Assembly (NCBI RefSeq): GCF_965638725.1
Contig: NC_134953.1
Span: 35,082,854-35,146,853, forward strand
DNA from: Aptenodytes patagonicus
Taxonomy: Eukaryota > Chordata > Aves > Sphenisciformes > Spheniscidae
Direction of reading: 5' to 3'
DNA: 64,000 nucleotides
This document shows positions 20,114-32,074 of the stretch, one piece after another (positions within the stretch are counted from its first letter, which is position 1; each line of letters opens with the position of its first letter). The notes under the pieces are model-generated. The model did no database searches. It was not told the DNA's origin and was given only the letters and a program-made list of their open reading frames with translations. Position numbers and translations under genes: made by a program.

Positions 20114-23100
20114 GTATTTATTTCTACAGGATCCATTATTTCTTATTTGAATAATTAATGTGGTGAGAAATCGGCTGATAAAATAAGTTAAAATTATTTA
20201 ATTGGGTATGTTCATACTGTGCCAACATACTGCAGGCACCAAACTTTAAAACATTAAAAAGAGGAGAGAATATGCAAGTGGCAGTAAAGATCTGGCTTCA
20301 GATGCCAAAGCCCAGGAAATAAATTTAGACTTGAAGTTTATCAAAATGTAAGATTGTGCTGAAAAGCTTCCTTCTGGGTTTTGTTTTGGGTGATAAAAGG
20401 GAAAGGAGAGAGTAGTGTATAGAGAATATTGTTGGTTTGCTGTTAAAACATTCTATTTTTAGATTCCAGTTGAACAAAATCCTAGGTCTTGTCTATAACT
20501 TTAAGTATTTGTCTGGCCTTGACAGCTGTAGTGGACTTCTTAAGTGGTTTAAAGTTATGTACTTTACAAAATTAAGGCTACAGTCGTATATGAGTCACAA
20601 AAATGTTGCATTTCGAAGTTAGCAAAAGTTCAGTATCTGCATGAAAAGGTTTAATGACAGGTCTCAGCTTTTAAACAGAGACACAGGAAGAGATGCAAAC
20701 AGCGGTAATTCAGTTATTTATCTGAGAAAAAAATTAACGGTCTGATAGCAGCCAATCACACCTCTCCATGTAAAGTCTTAGCTATACAGTAACGTATACA
20801 GACATTTCTCCACTGAAATGCCATAGTTAGGACAGTGGCTATACTCATATATCACTGTTTCCAGTACATGATGGACGGAATGGTTCTCAAGCTGTTGTAT
20901 CACCCATGAATGTCGGGGGCAAGGAGGTAGAAAATGGAGAAGGTACTATTGAAATATATGCTCATACACTGTACAACAGCTGTACCTTTCAGCCCGTTTT
21001 CTGACCTGAATGGTGGTTAGAGGGAGAGATTTTGTGGCAGATGGGCATAAAAAGCGAGTAAGGTCATGACTGATCCATATGTAGAATTGTTGGGAATTTT
21101 CTGACTGTTCTTTTGCTAGGAAAAGTTTAATACATCGAAGAGGTGTTTTTATAGTGTCTTCTTGGATGCAGAAAAGTATTTCCTCTTGAAGACAGACAAA
21201 AATACTAGGATGGCTGATAGCCTTCCAGTTTAGGGTACTCAGATTCAGACTGGGGATTTAAACCCATCCCAGGTGATTTCTCTTACAATTGGGCTATAAA
21301 GTTTGTCTCTTTCTCCTGCTCTCCCATTTTTTTCTTTTGTTTCTTTTTCATGGAAAATATAAAAAACTTCAGGTTCTTCCCATATGAAATGAGAACATCT
21401 CTTTAAATCTCAAATTCCTGTAGTCAAGGCAAACCAGTGTCCCGCCAAGTACTAGCCCTAAACTAAAAGGAAACTTGGCATTTGAGATGTCTCACTCAAC
21501 TTCTTTTACTTCTCCCTTCCTGTCTGTGCCTTTTGTATATTTATTTGGAACAAATGTTCTTTCCAAATAGCATGTCTATAGCTCTTGTGTAAATTATCCT
21601 TTGAAAGATATCTTGTCCATGAAGTAATTCCTTCACAGTCGCAAGAATTTCATCCAAGAGATTAGGTGCTCCATCCTACTACCACCGAAGTATGAACTGG
21701 GCGGGAATACAATCAAGCCACAAGACTTTTGCAGCAGAATGGTATTTTGGCCACCAAATATGTGGTTGTATGTTCAAACTGCTCAATTTATTGCAAGTAT
21801 GTGCTGCTGCAAGGTCACGGATATATACACATACGCTGAAATGTGTCATATGTGTCCAGTTTATACAATCCATTATTTCAGTCATTTGAATATTTTTTTC
21901 TAAATAAGAACTGAATCAGCACACTTATGTGGGTGTATTTTGAACTTTATGAACTCAGAAATAGGTTGACTGAGTTTTATTACAATTCAAATTAATGTAT
22001 TACTTCAACATTTTTTCTTGTTCTTCACTTTTTTTTGTTTAATTTTAAATGATAGGCTTATAGCTTTTTTTTCTACTCGAGTTAGTATGACATATTTTAG
22101 TTCAGATCACATTTTTACAGAAGAGCTATAAACCCATGGGATTTATAATGGAAATGGGGACAAATGCTTAACCACATTGGCGCAAACTGTGCAGCAACTA
22201 TAATGACACCTTCAGGTTTGGTGGAAGGTGACAGTTACCATCTTTTTATCTTGTCTCCTTGGGCAAACACACATCAACATAGCTCTTGACATTTTCTTTC
22301 AGGAAGCAGTGGAGCTAGGGAAATATGTCATTGTTAATCACCTTCAGATTCTCAGATTCCATCATAAGAGGATCTATTCTTAACAATCTTACTTGCATGA
22401 GTAAAATTATTTTTGTGTAATTGCTAAAAATGTTGGTACAGAATTTTTTAATTGTTCACAACAGATACAAACAAAAAAGCATTTTATATAATGCCTGATA
22501 GAAGAAAGAAAACTACACTGTTGTTTCAAAATAAATACTGATGTATAATTTATGTGATTTGATTTAAAGAGCATTAAATGGAGGAATTCTTTCCTTGATA
22601 CAGGATTAAGGGTGCCAGGTTGAACAGAGTTCTGTTTTAAAATGAATAAATAAAATTCAGAAATGCCAAAAGTAATGACTTCTATTTTTGGGAATATTAT
22701 AAATTACCTGTACCTGTAACACAGTCCATAAAGAATATCATAACATATTTAGAGGGGAAGGGGAAGAGCTGATTTTCACGTGCTGTAAATCTGGCTCCTT
22801 TCCAAGGCACTGGAATAAATAAAAAAAAAAGCTTGAAATGTTCAGTTCTGCCAGTGCAGTTTGAAAGATATATATCTTATTTCTAGTGTGTCTGTGATGT
22901 TCATAAAATATTTTTTGTCTTTTTCAAATAATCCCTGTTAGAATTTTACCAAATAATAGGTGTGTATGTGAGGGGACACATATATTTTCATAAATTGGTG
23001 TGAGTCATTTCCAGGTTAAGTCCTGAAGTCTGCTTAAACATAATTCCTATAACTCCACTGAAACATGGCAGGAATTCTTTGAAGTACTGCAATAAAAATG

Positions 23101-24073
23101 TACTGCAAATGAAATGGCAACTATTGTAACAACTTAATTAATTGCCTGTGTGCTTTGGGTTTTGGGGAAGGGAACTTGTAGTTTATGATAGCCAAATTTC
23201 TTATGCAAGTTGGTAAACAAATTTGTTTTTTAACTAATGGTAATTGAATGACTGAATTAAATGTAACTGTAGAATAAAACTTTTATATGGCACTTAAAGA
23301 GCCAAATGTTGAATGAGGCTGCCATAATACTTCTCACCAAATTAGGAAATGCATCTGTACATATGTGCAAAAATGTCTGCGCCCATTCGGGTAAAAATGT
23401 ATTTGAAAGTTTCACAGATGCATTTGACTAACTGCTGGACGATGTACTGCTGTCATGTAAGAGAGGCAGGCAGTGCCACCATTTTAGTCTCCTAATTCTG
23501 AGCTGCTTTCATGGCTGGAAGAACCACTGCTGTACATTAGTCGGCACTTTAGCACTGCTTAAATTAGAGCTAATCGTCCCTGGTCCACAGTATTTCGTGG
23601 AATCTCTGGTTCTGTGGCAGTGGCCTGTGGCAGTGCGTAAGTACTGGTGGTGATTCAGGGAAGGACAGTCAGCTAAAATAGTGCGTACCGAGCATCAGCT
23701 CCCACAGCTGGCTTCCCCATTACCTCCCAGAGCCAGGATTGTATTTCAGACACCTACGTTCCACCACAGCAGCCTCTCGCTTTGCATGCAGCTGGCTGGT
23801 CGAGCCCTTCTGCTGGCTGTGCCAGGGTGCGAGGCTGCTGGGTAGGAGAAAAGCCTCAGCGCCGTGGGGTGGCCAACCAGGGTGGCACCTGCGGGAGCTG
23901 GCTCTGAGAGCCTTGGGCAGCGCCACGTCTGAAAGAGCAGCCTGTGCTGGGTTGTGTGGCCAGGCACTGGTATTGTAAACACGTTTTCATAGCATTTGCA
24001 TGATATCCTGCAGCTAGTAGCAGTGTCTTTAGCATTAGCTAGATAATTGTGTATGTTGGGTGTAGTAGGTACT

Positions 24074-24235
24074 TTCATAGACCCATAGAAAAATTGAGGT
24101 TGGAAGGGACTTCTGGAGGCCATCTAGTCCAAAACACTCCTCACAGCAGGCCTCAATATTCCAGATGTGGCCTTGCAAGTGCCAAGCAAAGGGGCATTGC
24201 CATCCCAGTTGATGGCTCTCTTAAGAAAAGAACCT
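24074..24235 (-). mobile_element. CR1 LINE fragment, probably internally deleted
   Basis: TCATAGACCCATAGAAAAAT, then GAGGTTGGAAGGGACTTCTG and GAGGCCATCTAGTCCAAAAC, are the inverted CR1 3' terminus. After about 24150 the text shifts to CCAGATGTGGCCTTGCAAGT, then GCCAAGCAAAGGGGCATTGC, which matches the inverted RT coding region of CR1 rather than the adjacent 3' part. A piece between them therefore appears lost. Confidence 0.7.
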
Positions 24236-24332
24236 GTGTCCTGTCCTTAGCCGGAAAGCACAGGAACCAGTTACAGATGTTCCCTGCAAATACTGCTGTA
24301 TCTTTCATGGGTACATCAGGCAGGAGTGTGAT

Positions 24333-24545
24333 AAACTCTTGGAATCATTCTTCAGCCTGGACTTGCTATGAAATCACAGAACTGTATTTTAAATCACATG
24401 TCCAAACTCTTGGAATCATTCTTCAGCCTGGACTTGCTATGAAATCACAGAACTGTGTTTTAAATCACATGTCCAAACTCTTGGAATCATTCTTCAACCT
24501 GGACTTGCTATGAAATCACAGAGCTGTGTTTTAAATCACATGTCA
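24333..24545 (+). repeat. Tandem repeat, 3 copies of 71 bp
   Basis: The unit starts AAACTCTTGGAATCATTC at 24333, 24404 and 24475, and ends TTTTAAATCACATGTCC (the third copy ends CATGTCA). Copies differ by only about one to four substitutions, so the expansion is recent. 71 is not a multiple of three, so the open frame through it is not a repeat protein. The array sits just downstream of the CR1 fragment. Confidence 0.93.
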
Positions 24546-25315
24546 AAATGACATGACAGAAGCCAGAAGTTCTGTATCATGATTTTAAAAGGACAAGTAA
24601 TTGTAACAGATGGACTGTGACAAACCAAACCTTTGATTAAACAAATGCCATATCATTGATCATTAGGAAAGGGAACAAGGAAAATTATTTAAAACATGTG
24701 AAAAGGAAAGCCATATATTTTTTAAGGAAGATAAATATTTTAGGCCGTTGAGAAAGTCTACTTAAAGTTACTTCTGTTGTAATACACAAAACTCCAGTGT
24801 GTCAATCTAGTTTTTTAGTTTTTCCTTGAGGAAATACTACATTGATTTTGAAACATGACCTTGAGTGAATAAATGCTTCTATTCTTTATTGTTTTGGTGT
24901 TCCAAGATCAAACTTGCTCCCTGGACTGGCAGCCCATCCCAGAATCTGAAAGCTGATTTGGCTTTGTTTCCTTCTTGTCCACTATTGCTGATATTAAAGG
25001 CATAAGTATCCTGGTGATAAGTGTTTCAGGAATTACTTTTTTCAGAGTAGAACTTTGTCTTCTCAGAGTTCAATTTCATAAGGACAAAGTGGATGTATTT
25101 TTAAGTATCATACTGTATTTTCTACGGCCATCTGATAGTAAATCATGTAAATTAAATATTCTGCATATTGTACCTGAAGTTAAACAACCTTTTTCTTTTT
25201 AAAATTTGGAGTATTACCATGCTGGAGAATAACTCTTAGTTTAACAGAATTTTTAATATTGTTATCTTTCCAAAGATTTACAGCTGTAATAGTACTATAT
25301 TCTCTTGTTTCCCAG

Positions 25316-25388
25316 CTTATTTAAACACTATAAGCTATATGAATACCTCTTCCACAGTCCTAGAGAAGAACTTGTGATAAGTAATGAG
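25316..25388 (+). CDS. CABCOCO1: CABCOCO1-like exon 5 (residues 149-173)
   Basis: The acceptor is TTGTTTCCCAG and the donor GAG|GTAAGT is near-perfect. The exon's first base completes Ser149 and it ends in phase 0. It encodes LFKHYKLYEYLFHSPREELV then ISNE, continuing the helix begun in exon 4 with an aromatic-rich face (H-Y, Y-E-Y, L-F). Direct joining to exon 6 gives ISNE followed by YVIELAQP, in frame and plausible. It precedes the very large intron 5. Confidence 0.9.
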
Positions 25389-27414
25389 GTAAGTCATTTA
25401 TATAGATGGAACTCATTATGCAGAGTTATTTAATGAATGCACTGTGGCATATGTTTTATATTGCTCAAAGCAACTTCATGTCAACATTACTGCATTACTA
25501 ACGTAAAATGGCTGATTAAAGAATACAAGTTAGATGTTTTGATCCTCATATTCAAAATTAATTTTGGATTTCAAAAAAGTGTAAATGCATTGCTTGGTTA
25601 AGATGTTAGTTGTGTTAAATCAGGAATACTTTTGTGTATGTATTTATAAGTTGATGCATGTAATTTGAATTAGCAATGCATGAGTCTGACTCTATTTTAA
25701 AATCAGCAATCAAAATCAGAAAACGTTGTGTACCAAGCCTAGTCTGACCGCAGTCCTAATATTTATGTATGCATGTGTATGTACAGAGTTTTGTTTCTAC
25801 TGAGGCCACCAACAGTTAATTATACTGACTGTAAAGAAACAAGCTAGCTAGAAAGTCAGCGTTTTGAAAGCATTCAGTTAATAATAGTGAATTGGCTTGA
25901 CTGTAAACTTTGTCATGTATTCTAACTTATACGTGAAAAAATACATAGGAAAATGCATTGATGCAGGATGTGGCCTTTAATCAAATGGACAGATTCAATT
26001 CATCAAATAAACCTTCCTTTAGCCTGACTATGCGTTTTGAGGATATATGTTAAAATACATTGAAAAGGATTTACATTTATAATTTATATTAGGAGACAAC
26101 TGGTTGCTCAGAGAGGCACGATAGTAGAATTTTTTTGATGGCACTTATATTTTAGCTTATCAGTACACAGTGAAGTTAAAATTAACGCACTGGAAAATTT
26201 TCTTTACACTTTTTAAGCTGGTGGTTTGACTCTGTAAGTGATGTGGGATAATTTCTTTCCGTGTTGCTTTTAAATAGCCGTATTATAAAAAAGAAGGACT
26301 TTTCTTGACATGGATGCAAATATTAGGGAATTATTCTCATCATTTGTAAGGTGGGTTAAAATTCCAACTATAATGAGATCAGTGACAAAACTGTCATTAC
26401 ATAAGTAGAGCAGGACTTCGGCGTTACTATGTTAGGGTGGTTGTTTTGTATTAGCTAATCAGATCAATGGCTGGGTAGCACTTTCTAATTGGTAAAATTA
26501 CTTAATCAAAGCCTCATTAAAAATAATTTCTTGTGTAAATTTGGGTAATTTATCTTATCAGTTGTAGACATAGCTTAAAAGAAATGTCTTTGTGTTTCCT
26601 TAAAACCAATTTCTGGATGGCTGAGATCAGAGTACACTGTCCCAGACACGGAAGAGTGGTTGCTCTGCACAGTCTGTTTGCTGGGGAGTACCACCTCTGC
26701 TGAAGGTACCACCTCCACTAGGGAATGGCAGAAATGTGTTTCTGTGAATTACTTTGGTGACGATCCATCAAAGGAACAAGTGCAGTCTACAATTATAACT
26801 GTCACAAAAACCTTCATGACAATTTTTAGCTATAACTCTTATGGCTATTTCTTACCTATGCGCCAGTTCAGTTTAATCCATCTGTTTTGTATTCTGAGTT
26901 CCATGGCAGAGAGTCTTTAATTTGTCCAACCACACTGCAATGCCAAGAAAATCAATATTTATATTCCTGTTGAGTTTATTTTGATAGGGTGATACATTGT
27001 TCTTCAATAAATAACAGCTTAAGGCATTGAAGCTACACATACAAATTTATGGCATTATTTGCACTTGCTTTATGTGTTAAAATGTGATGAGAGGTGAACC
27101 CAACGTAGACTTCAACTTCTTTTGCTACAACTTTGTTATATTTAGAAATGCTTATCCATAAAGGAGAGTATTACCTTCTATGTTTGCAGTCCCTTAGATG
27201 AACAGCTCAAACCCTGACAAGTTAGTGGGGCTGATGTAGTTTGGTGTGTATGGCTATGGCAGGAGCATGCCTGGAGTCACGTGCTCTGCAGTGCATCTGC
27301 TCAAGGAACAGAAGGGGGCAGGAGATCGACTGGGAAATCTGCATGCTGAAAGTAGACGATAAATCTGTGCTGAAAGGCTGAGTGCTGTCTTGCTATGTAG
27401 ATCAATGTCTTACC

Positions 27415-27431
27415 AAAAAAAAAAAAAAAAA
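27415..27431 (+). repeat. Poly(A) run, 17 nt
   Basis: An uninterrupted A17. The sequence before it does not look like a retrocopy I can name. Confidence 0.9.
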
Positions 27432-27788
27432 GCCCATGTAGACACACCACGGCCCGCAGCTGGATGCAATCCTTACTCTAAGCTAAGAGCTGCCAATGTC
27501 TGAAGAGTTTTCTTTTAGTTCCAGCAATAAAAATCTATTCTTTTGGAATTGGGGACCGTAAATTGTAATGGCCAGATTTGCTCAAATAACAAGAAGCATG
27601 GTGTTTCAAGATCTTAGTTACAGTATTATCTCCTTTTGCAAATGAAGACTTTGAGACAAGTCAGTGAAATACTTGCTCCAACTGAAATGATTTGCTTCGA
27701 CTGAAATGGCTTGCTTTAGCTCAGTGAGTAAATTTGTGCTCTACGTGTGCTGAAAGTATTATGTACTGAATAAAAGTCCAGTAGCCTA

Positions 27789-28043
27789 ATGAGAAGACCT
27801 GCTTCTTTAAAAGAGATGCAGCTACAACAAATAAAAGCAGTACTTAGTGTTGTAATGGATATCCTTTCAGAGAAACCGCAGTATGCATTTTCCAGAGAAA
27901 TCTTACAGCGATGGATTGTAAACTCATTGGATTTTATTTTTTCTCTAGCACAGGCAATTACACAGTGTTCTCAATCAGGTTTCCTTTTTGATCTTTCACT
28001 GCAGTTATTTCCAAATGACCCTGTCATTTCCTGTGTAGAATAA
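27789..28043 (+). other. Protein-like open frame in intron 5, candidate alternative exon
   Basis: The frame reads KEMQLQQIKAVLSVVMDILS, then EKPQYAFSREILQRWI and NSLDFIFSLAQAITQ. It is notably protein-like, with helical periodicity and balanced residues in AT-rich intron. A phase-0 cassette of 102 nt (27816-27917) would fit between exons 5 and 6: there is an AG after TTTAAAAGAG and a GTAAAC at 27918. Both splice sites are weak, however. The frame stays open to the TAA at 28041, so a terminal exon is also possible. I do not recognise a family. It could be a fossil exon or chance. Confidence 0.25.
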
Positions 28044-29929
28044 AATCAGACAAGAAAAGGGAAATGACTCAAAACTCATTTAGATTATGCATACAATATC
28101 TGTGGCCATGCCACTTAACAAAATTTAAGATACTTAAATGTGGCATGTAATTAGTGGAGCTTCACAGTCTGATTAATATTCTGTGTTTGATGCAGCTAGC
28201 GTAATAGAACTACCTTTGTAAAATACAGACAGTATTTAAGTCTTTACAAAAAAAGTAACAAACGCCTGGCTAATTTAAATATCTTTTTACGTTGGCTAAA
28301 GCCTTTAAACCAAACTGCCTGAGGTGATCATATTGCCTAGGGGGAAAAAAAAGGTTAAAACTGAAAGACATGAACGCTTGGTTAGATGATAAAACACACA
28401 TCATACATCTAACCTACTTTGGCAGTATTTAAAATTTAAAACTTGCCTTTCCAGCTATCAAATCCCTTACTTCTCCTTCATTCCAGATCTACAAAGACCT
28501 ATATATTATGTATGCATGAATACCTGTTAGAAAACATGATGGTACAAGGAATTACTGAGAAGTGTTAAGATTGCCAAGTAAATTCGTTGGTTTTTTTCTG
28601 TTACTATTATGAGCAGTTCCCCACATTTAGAATGATTACATAAGAAGCAGTGCTTAAGCTGTGCTGTGGCTATGATCCAAAATAACATGCATGTAGTGCT
28701 AACATACCAGAGTTCTTCAGGAATATTGTTGTTAAAGATACTGGTTTTTCCTTTGCCCGTTCTGGAGGTTTTACTCTCTAGCTGTGATTTTTGTGCACCT
28801 AAATACACCTGCAATTTCAAAGAAAGCAAAAGGAGTGCAGACTACATCTTGACGTGCAGGGATTCAATGGAGCAATTCCTATTAATACATGTCAGATCTT
28901 GTAACAAAGGTTTAAATTGTTAATACGTGAATTGTGTAGAAGTTTTTATTCTTTTCTATTTCTATGTTCAGTTAATTTATTTTGCTTTGATAGGATGATA
29001 TATTACAGCACATCTTGTATTTTTTTTTCCTCACATTTACAAATTGTACCTTATACCGCAGTTCATGTTTTTGCTGCTCTCTGTTGTGTATTTTTGGACG
29101 GAATGAGACTAAGGTCTTTTGGGATTATGTCTGCTTTGAAACATTTCCTAATAAAAATAATGTGGTTGGTAAATCTAGTTTTATTCCTAGTTGCTTTAGC
29201 CAGCCTGATGGAGTAATCTGCTATTTTATGGCCCAGATGACTAGCTAAGTTTGACTTCTTGAAATAGTAGTGTACAATGTAATTTTCTTTAGAGATGTCA
29301 TAGTGGGTCAGGTTGCAATAAAAATATCGAAGATTAAGTTTAATGGCAGTGCAGATTCAGTATTATAGCAGTCACTAGATATCATCCTCTGTACTTAGAG
29401 TTCCAAAACAGTTTCCATGAATGCCTTCTTTCCATGTACTACTTACTTGCTGAAACATTACGCTTTCGGACTATGTCTGGTCTTTATCCAATTGTGGGTT
29501 GGGTTTTTTTTGAGTTTGAACAAAATCCCTTCTGTGTTTGAATTTAAGGGGGTGGATAGGAAGAATATACTATTTGAAAGCTCATAAAGCTTTTTTTCTG
29601 ATGGCAAAAGACCTGAAGTCTGGGACTTGACTTTGATATGTAATCCTCATTAGGTGTTGCATATTTAGATTGGTTAATCAATCATTGTTTAAACAAATTT
29701 GCTCAATGATTTCTTGAGAACTGCATTTTAAAGACGTATGAAACCAGAATATTTCCATAAGCATATCAGTTCACGCTAGAGAGACTCATTCCCCAGCTAA
29801 CGGAATGCATGCTTTTCAAAGCTTGGAGGTTTCAGATATTTGTAATGCTTAAAAACCACTGAGTTGATTTTCTGTAGCTTTGTTTTGTAAATATCACCAT
29901 GGCAAAGACATCAAGACTACTTTGAAGGA

Positions 29930-30780
29930 AATAAGAGCACAGGACTGGACGGGACTTCTTCAATTGTCAGCTGTAGTGCCACTTTCTCATAGGAAAACAT
30001 ATATAATCCTCTTCAGAAACTTGTCAAACTCTGGCTTAAAAAGTTAACTTTTTTGTCTTTGCTCTTCCAGTTAGAAAGCTGCCCTGGTGCCTGCTTTCTG
30101 TAATGGTTATAAAACTTCTAATTTCCAGTCCAAGTGTATTCATGACAAGCTTACATGCGTTTGTCCTTGTGCCAATTTGTGCCAGCATTGACCTTTAGTT
30201 CATGTTCCATCCCCAGTGTTTATTTTTCTAATGTATAAAGAGCCAGCAATCTTATTGTCAGGCTTCATTTAGCTAAACTAGAAAAGCCAGCCTTCTCTAA
30301 TCTTTGCTTTTAAGGTAGGCTTTTGATACATGCATTCTTACTTACGTACCAGCCTCTAGTCATCCTGTTGGCCTTCTTCTATAATTGTTTCACTTTAAAT
30401 CAGTTTTGTTTGAGCATAAGTGACCAAACTGACATAATATTGTTGCTGAGATAAAAGCAAGGCCTTCTACAATATCAATAATGCTTTCTTTTTCTCTACT
30501 GGGAATAGCCTACATGATAGGTCCTAGAATCACATTTTATACATGTATCATGTGGCTGTCTCGTCGTATATCTGCTATTCTGGTTCCCCTTTATTACTGT
30601 ATTTTCCAGCTGAGATGCTCCCAGTGCACAGTAAGTTTTAAAAAAATTATGTCCCTACAATGTCACCTCACAATTTGTCATTTAATACAAGAGTGAATAG
30701 TCTTCAAGGTCATTCAGTCCCATCTGTATGATATTCCTGCCCTCTCATGAATTGATCACGTCTCTCACATTTCTTTTGTT
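29930..30780 (-). mobile_element. Ancient CR1/L3-like LINE relic
   Basis: The order of landmarks matches an inverted, highly diverged CR1-group 3' region: GGACTGGACGGGACTTCTTC near 29941, a block near 30060-30130 (CTGCCCTGGTGCCTGC, TTCTAATTTCCAGTCC), AAACTAGAAAAGCCAGCCTT near 30275, and CATCCTGTTGGCCTTCTTCT near 30361 (the counterpart of the RT C-terminal RVQRRA region). Far more decayed than the other CR1 copies. The right end is uncertain. Confidence 0.5.
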
Positions 30781-32060
30781 TAGAAAATTAGTTATCTTAT
30801 TAAATAAACTATGAAATTAGTCTGGCATCGTGTATCTTTGATAAACTGATGTTGTGTTATATCTCATTTTTCTTTAATTTCCATGTCCTTATTTATTTTT
30901 TCCTTCAAAACGTGTTCCTCAAGCCTTTACTGCTATGAAGATCAAAACTGCAGCTTCAGGAGTAGGTTCATTATTTTATGATTATGAATGTTTAAAACTA
31001 GCAAACTGGTACTTCGTCTTTTGATGTCTGAGGGGAAATTTTTGATGTCCGTTGCAGAAGCGTGTAGTACCCGAGACCGGATTACTGAAGTAAGCAGCTG
31101 GAGAGCCAGTGCGTTTTGTGACAAAAATCACTGATACTCAGTCCTTTGATCTTGAAGCTTGCTATGGCTATAACCAGAGAGATCTTGAAGGACATGTGAT
31201 TAGTCTGAATGAAAAGTGGAGTCTGTTGGAATTGTGTGCAGTATTACTTGAAATATTTTAAGCATATTTTGCACGGTAGAAACCACCTTTGTTTTTCAAA
31301 GATTGTCTTTGGTATACTCAGTTGCCAGTAGTGGAGACACACTGACCTTTAACAGTTACGTTTCCATGTAGGTCACATGCTGATGGTCGTCTACAGCAAT
31401 TTTAAGATTCCTGAGTTTTGGTAGCTGAACTGTGCTGCCCTGAAAGCCAGTGAGAGCTCCAGAGAGCTAGTGGAATTTGTAAGCCGGTGCTGAGTACTTT
31501 TACAAATCTTGCTTTAGAGAATGACTGACAAAATGTTTTTTAAACTATTTTCTTAGGAAACATCAAATACAAAACAAACCTGCTTTTTAATTCAGTAACA
31601 TGCGTGAAGTCATGAAAGTAAAAATTCAGGCAGGAAAAATGCCAAATAGCTGACATAGGCTATGCCTTCAGTATGCTGAGCACTATGGTTCTGACCCAGC
31701 CAGTGTTTAAACAAGTGCCTCTTTTTAAGCACTTGGGAACTTTTATTTCAATGGACCTATTCACATACACGGAGTTAAACTGAGAAGTGACTGTGGTCAC
31801 ATTGTTCAGCACCCGGGAGAATGAAAAGCTAAAGACACTAGAGCAAAAAAAATTTTGAAGCTCATCATAACTTTTTATTTCAGTTGTACAGTTGACAAAG
31901 CATCACATTTTTTGACTGTATGATGTTAAATAAGAGAGAGGAAAAAAACTTGAATTGTTGGCAGTAAAACGTTTCTGGAACTGTGCAGGAATTTATATAC
32001 ACAGATGTGCTCTCTGAGTTTTTAAATTATTTATTTAGAAAGTGGCTTGATTTCTGTATG

Positions 32061-32074
32061 CGTGTGTGTGTGTG
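32061..32074 (+). repeat. Short (GT)n microsatellite
   Basis: An uninterrupted GT run in intron 5, preceded by GTATGC. Confidence 0.8.

Larger units (their letters stand above)
20114..25315 (+). other. Intron 4 (phase 2, 5.2 kb)
   Basis: It runs from GTATTT to a TTGTTTCCCAG acceptor. A GC-richer island at about 23.45-23.98 kb gives overlapping open frames on both strands with no family match. A CR1 fragment and a 3 x 71-bp tandem array lie at 24.07-24.55 kb. The rest is AT-rich and unassigned. Confidence 0.8.

Noticed and set aside
23450..23980. GC-richer stretch in intron 4 with overlapping open frames on both strands, considered as an exon cluster
   Set aside because: No frame has acceptor and donor sites in the phase required between exons 4 and 5, and no family is recognisable.
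24333..24545. Three spaced copies first considered as a CRISPR-like array
   Set aside because: The copies are directly adjacent 71-bp units with no unique spacers, in a vertebrate intron: a plain tandem duplication.
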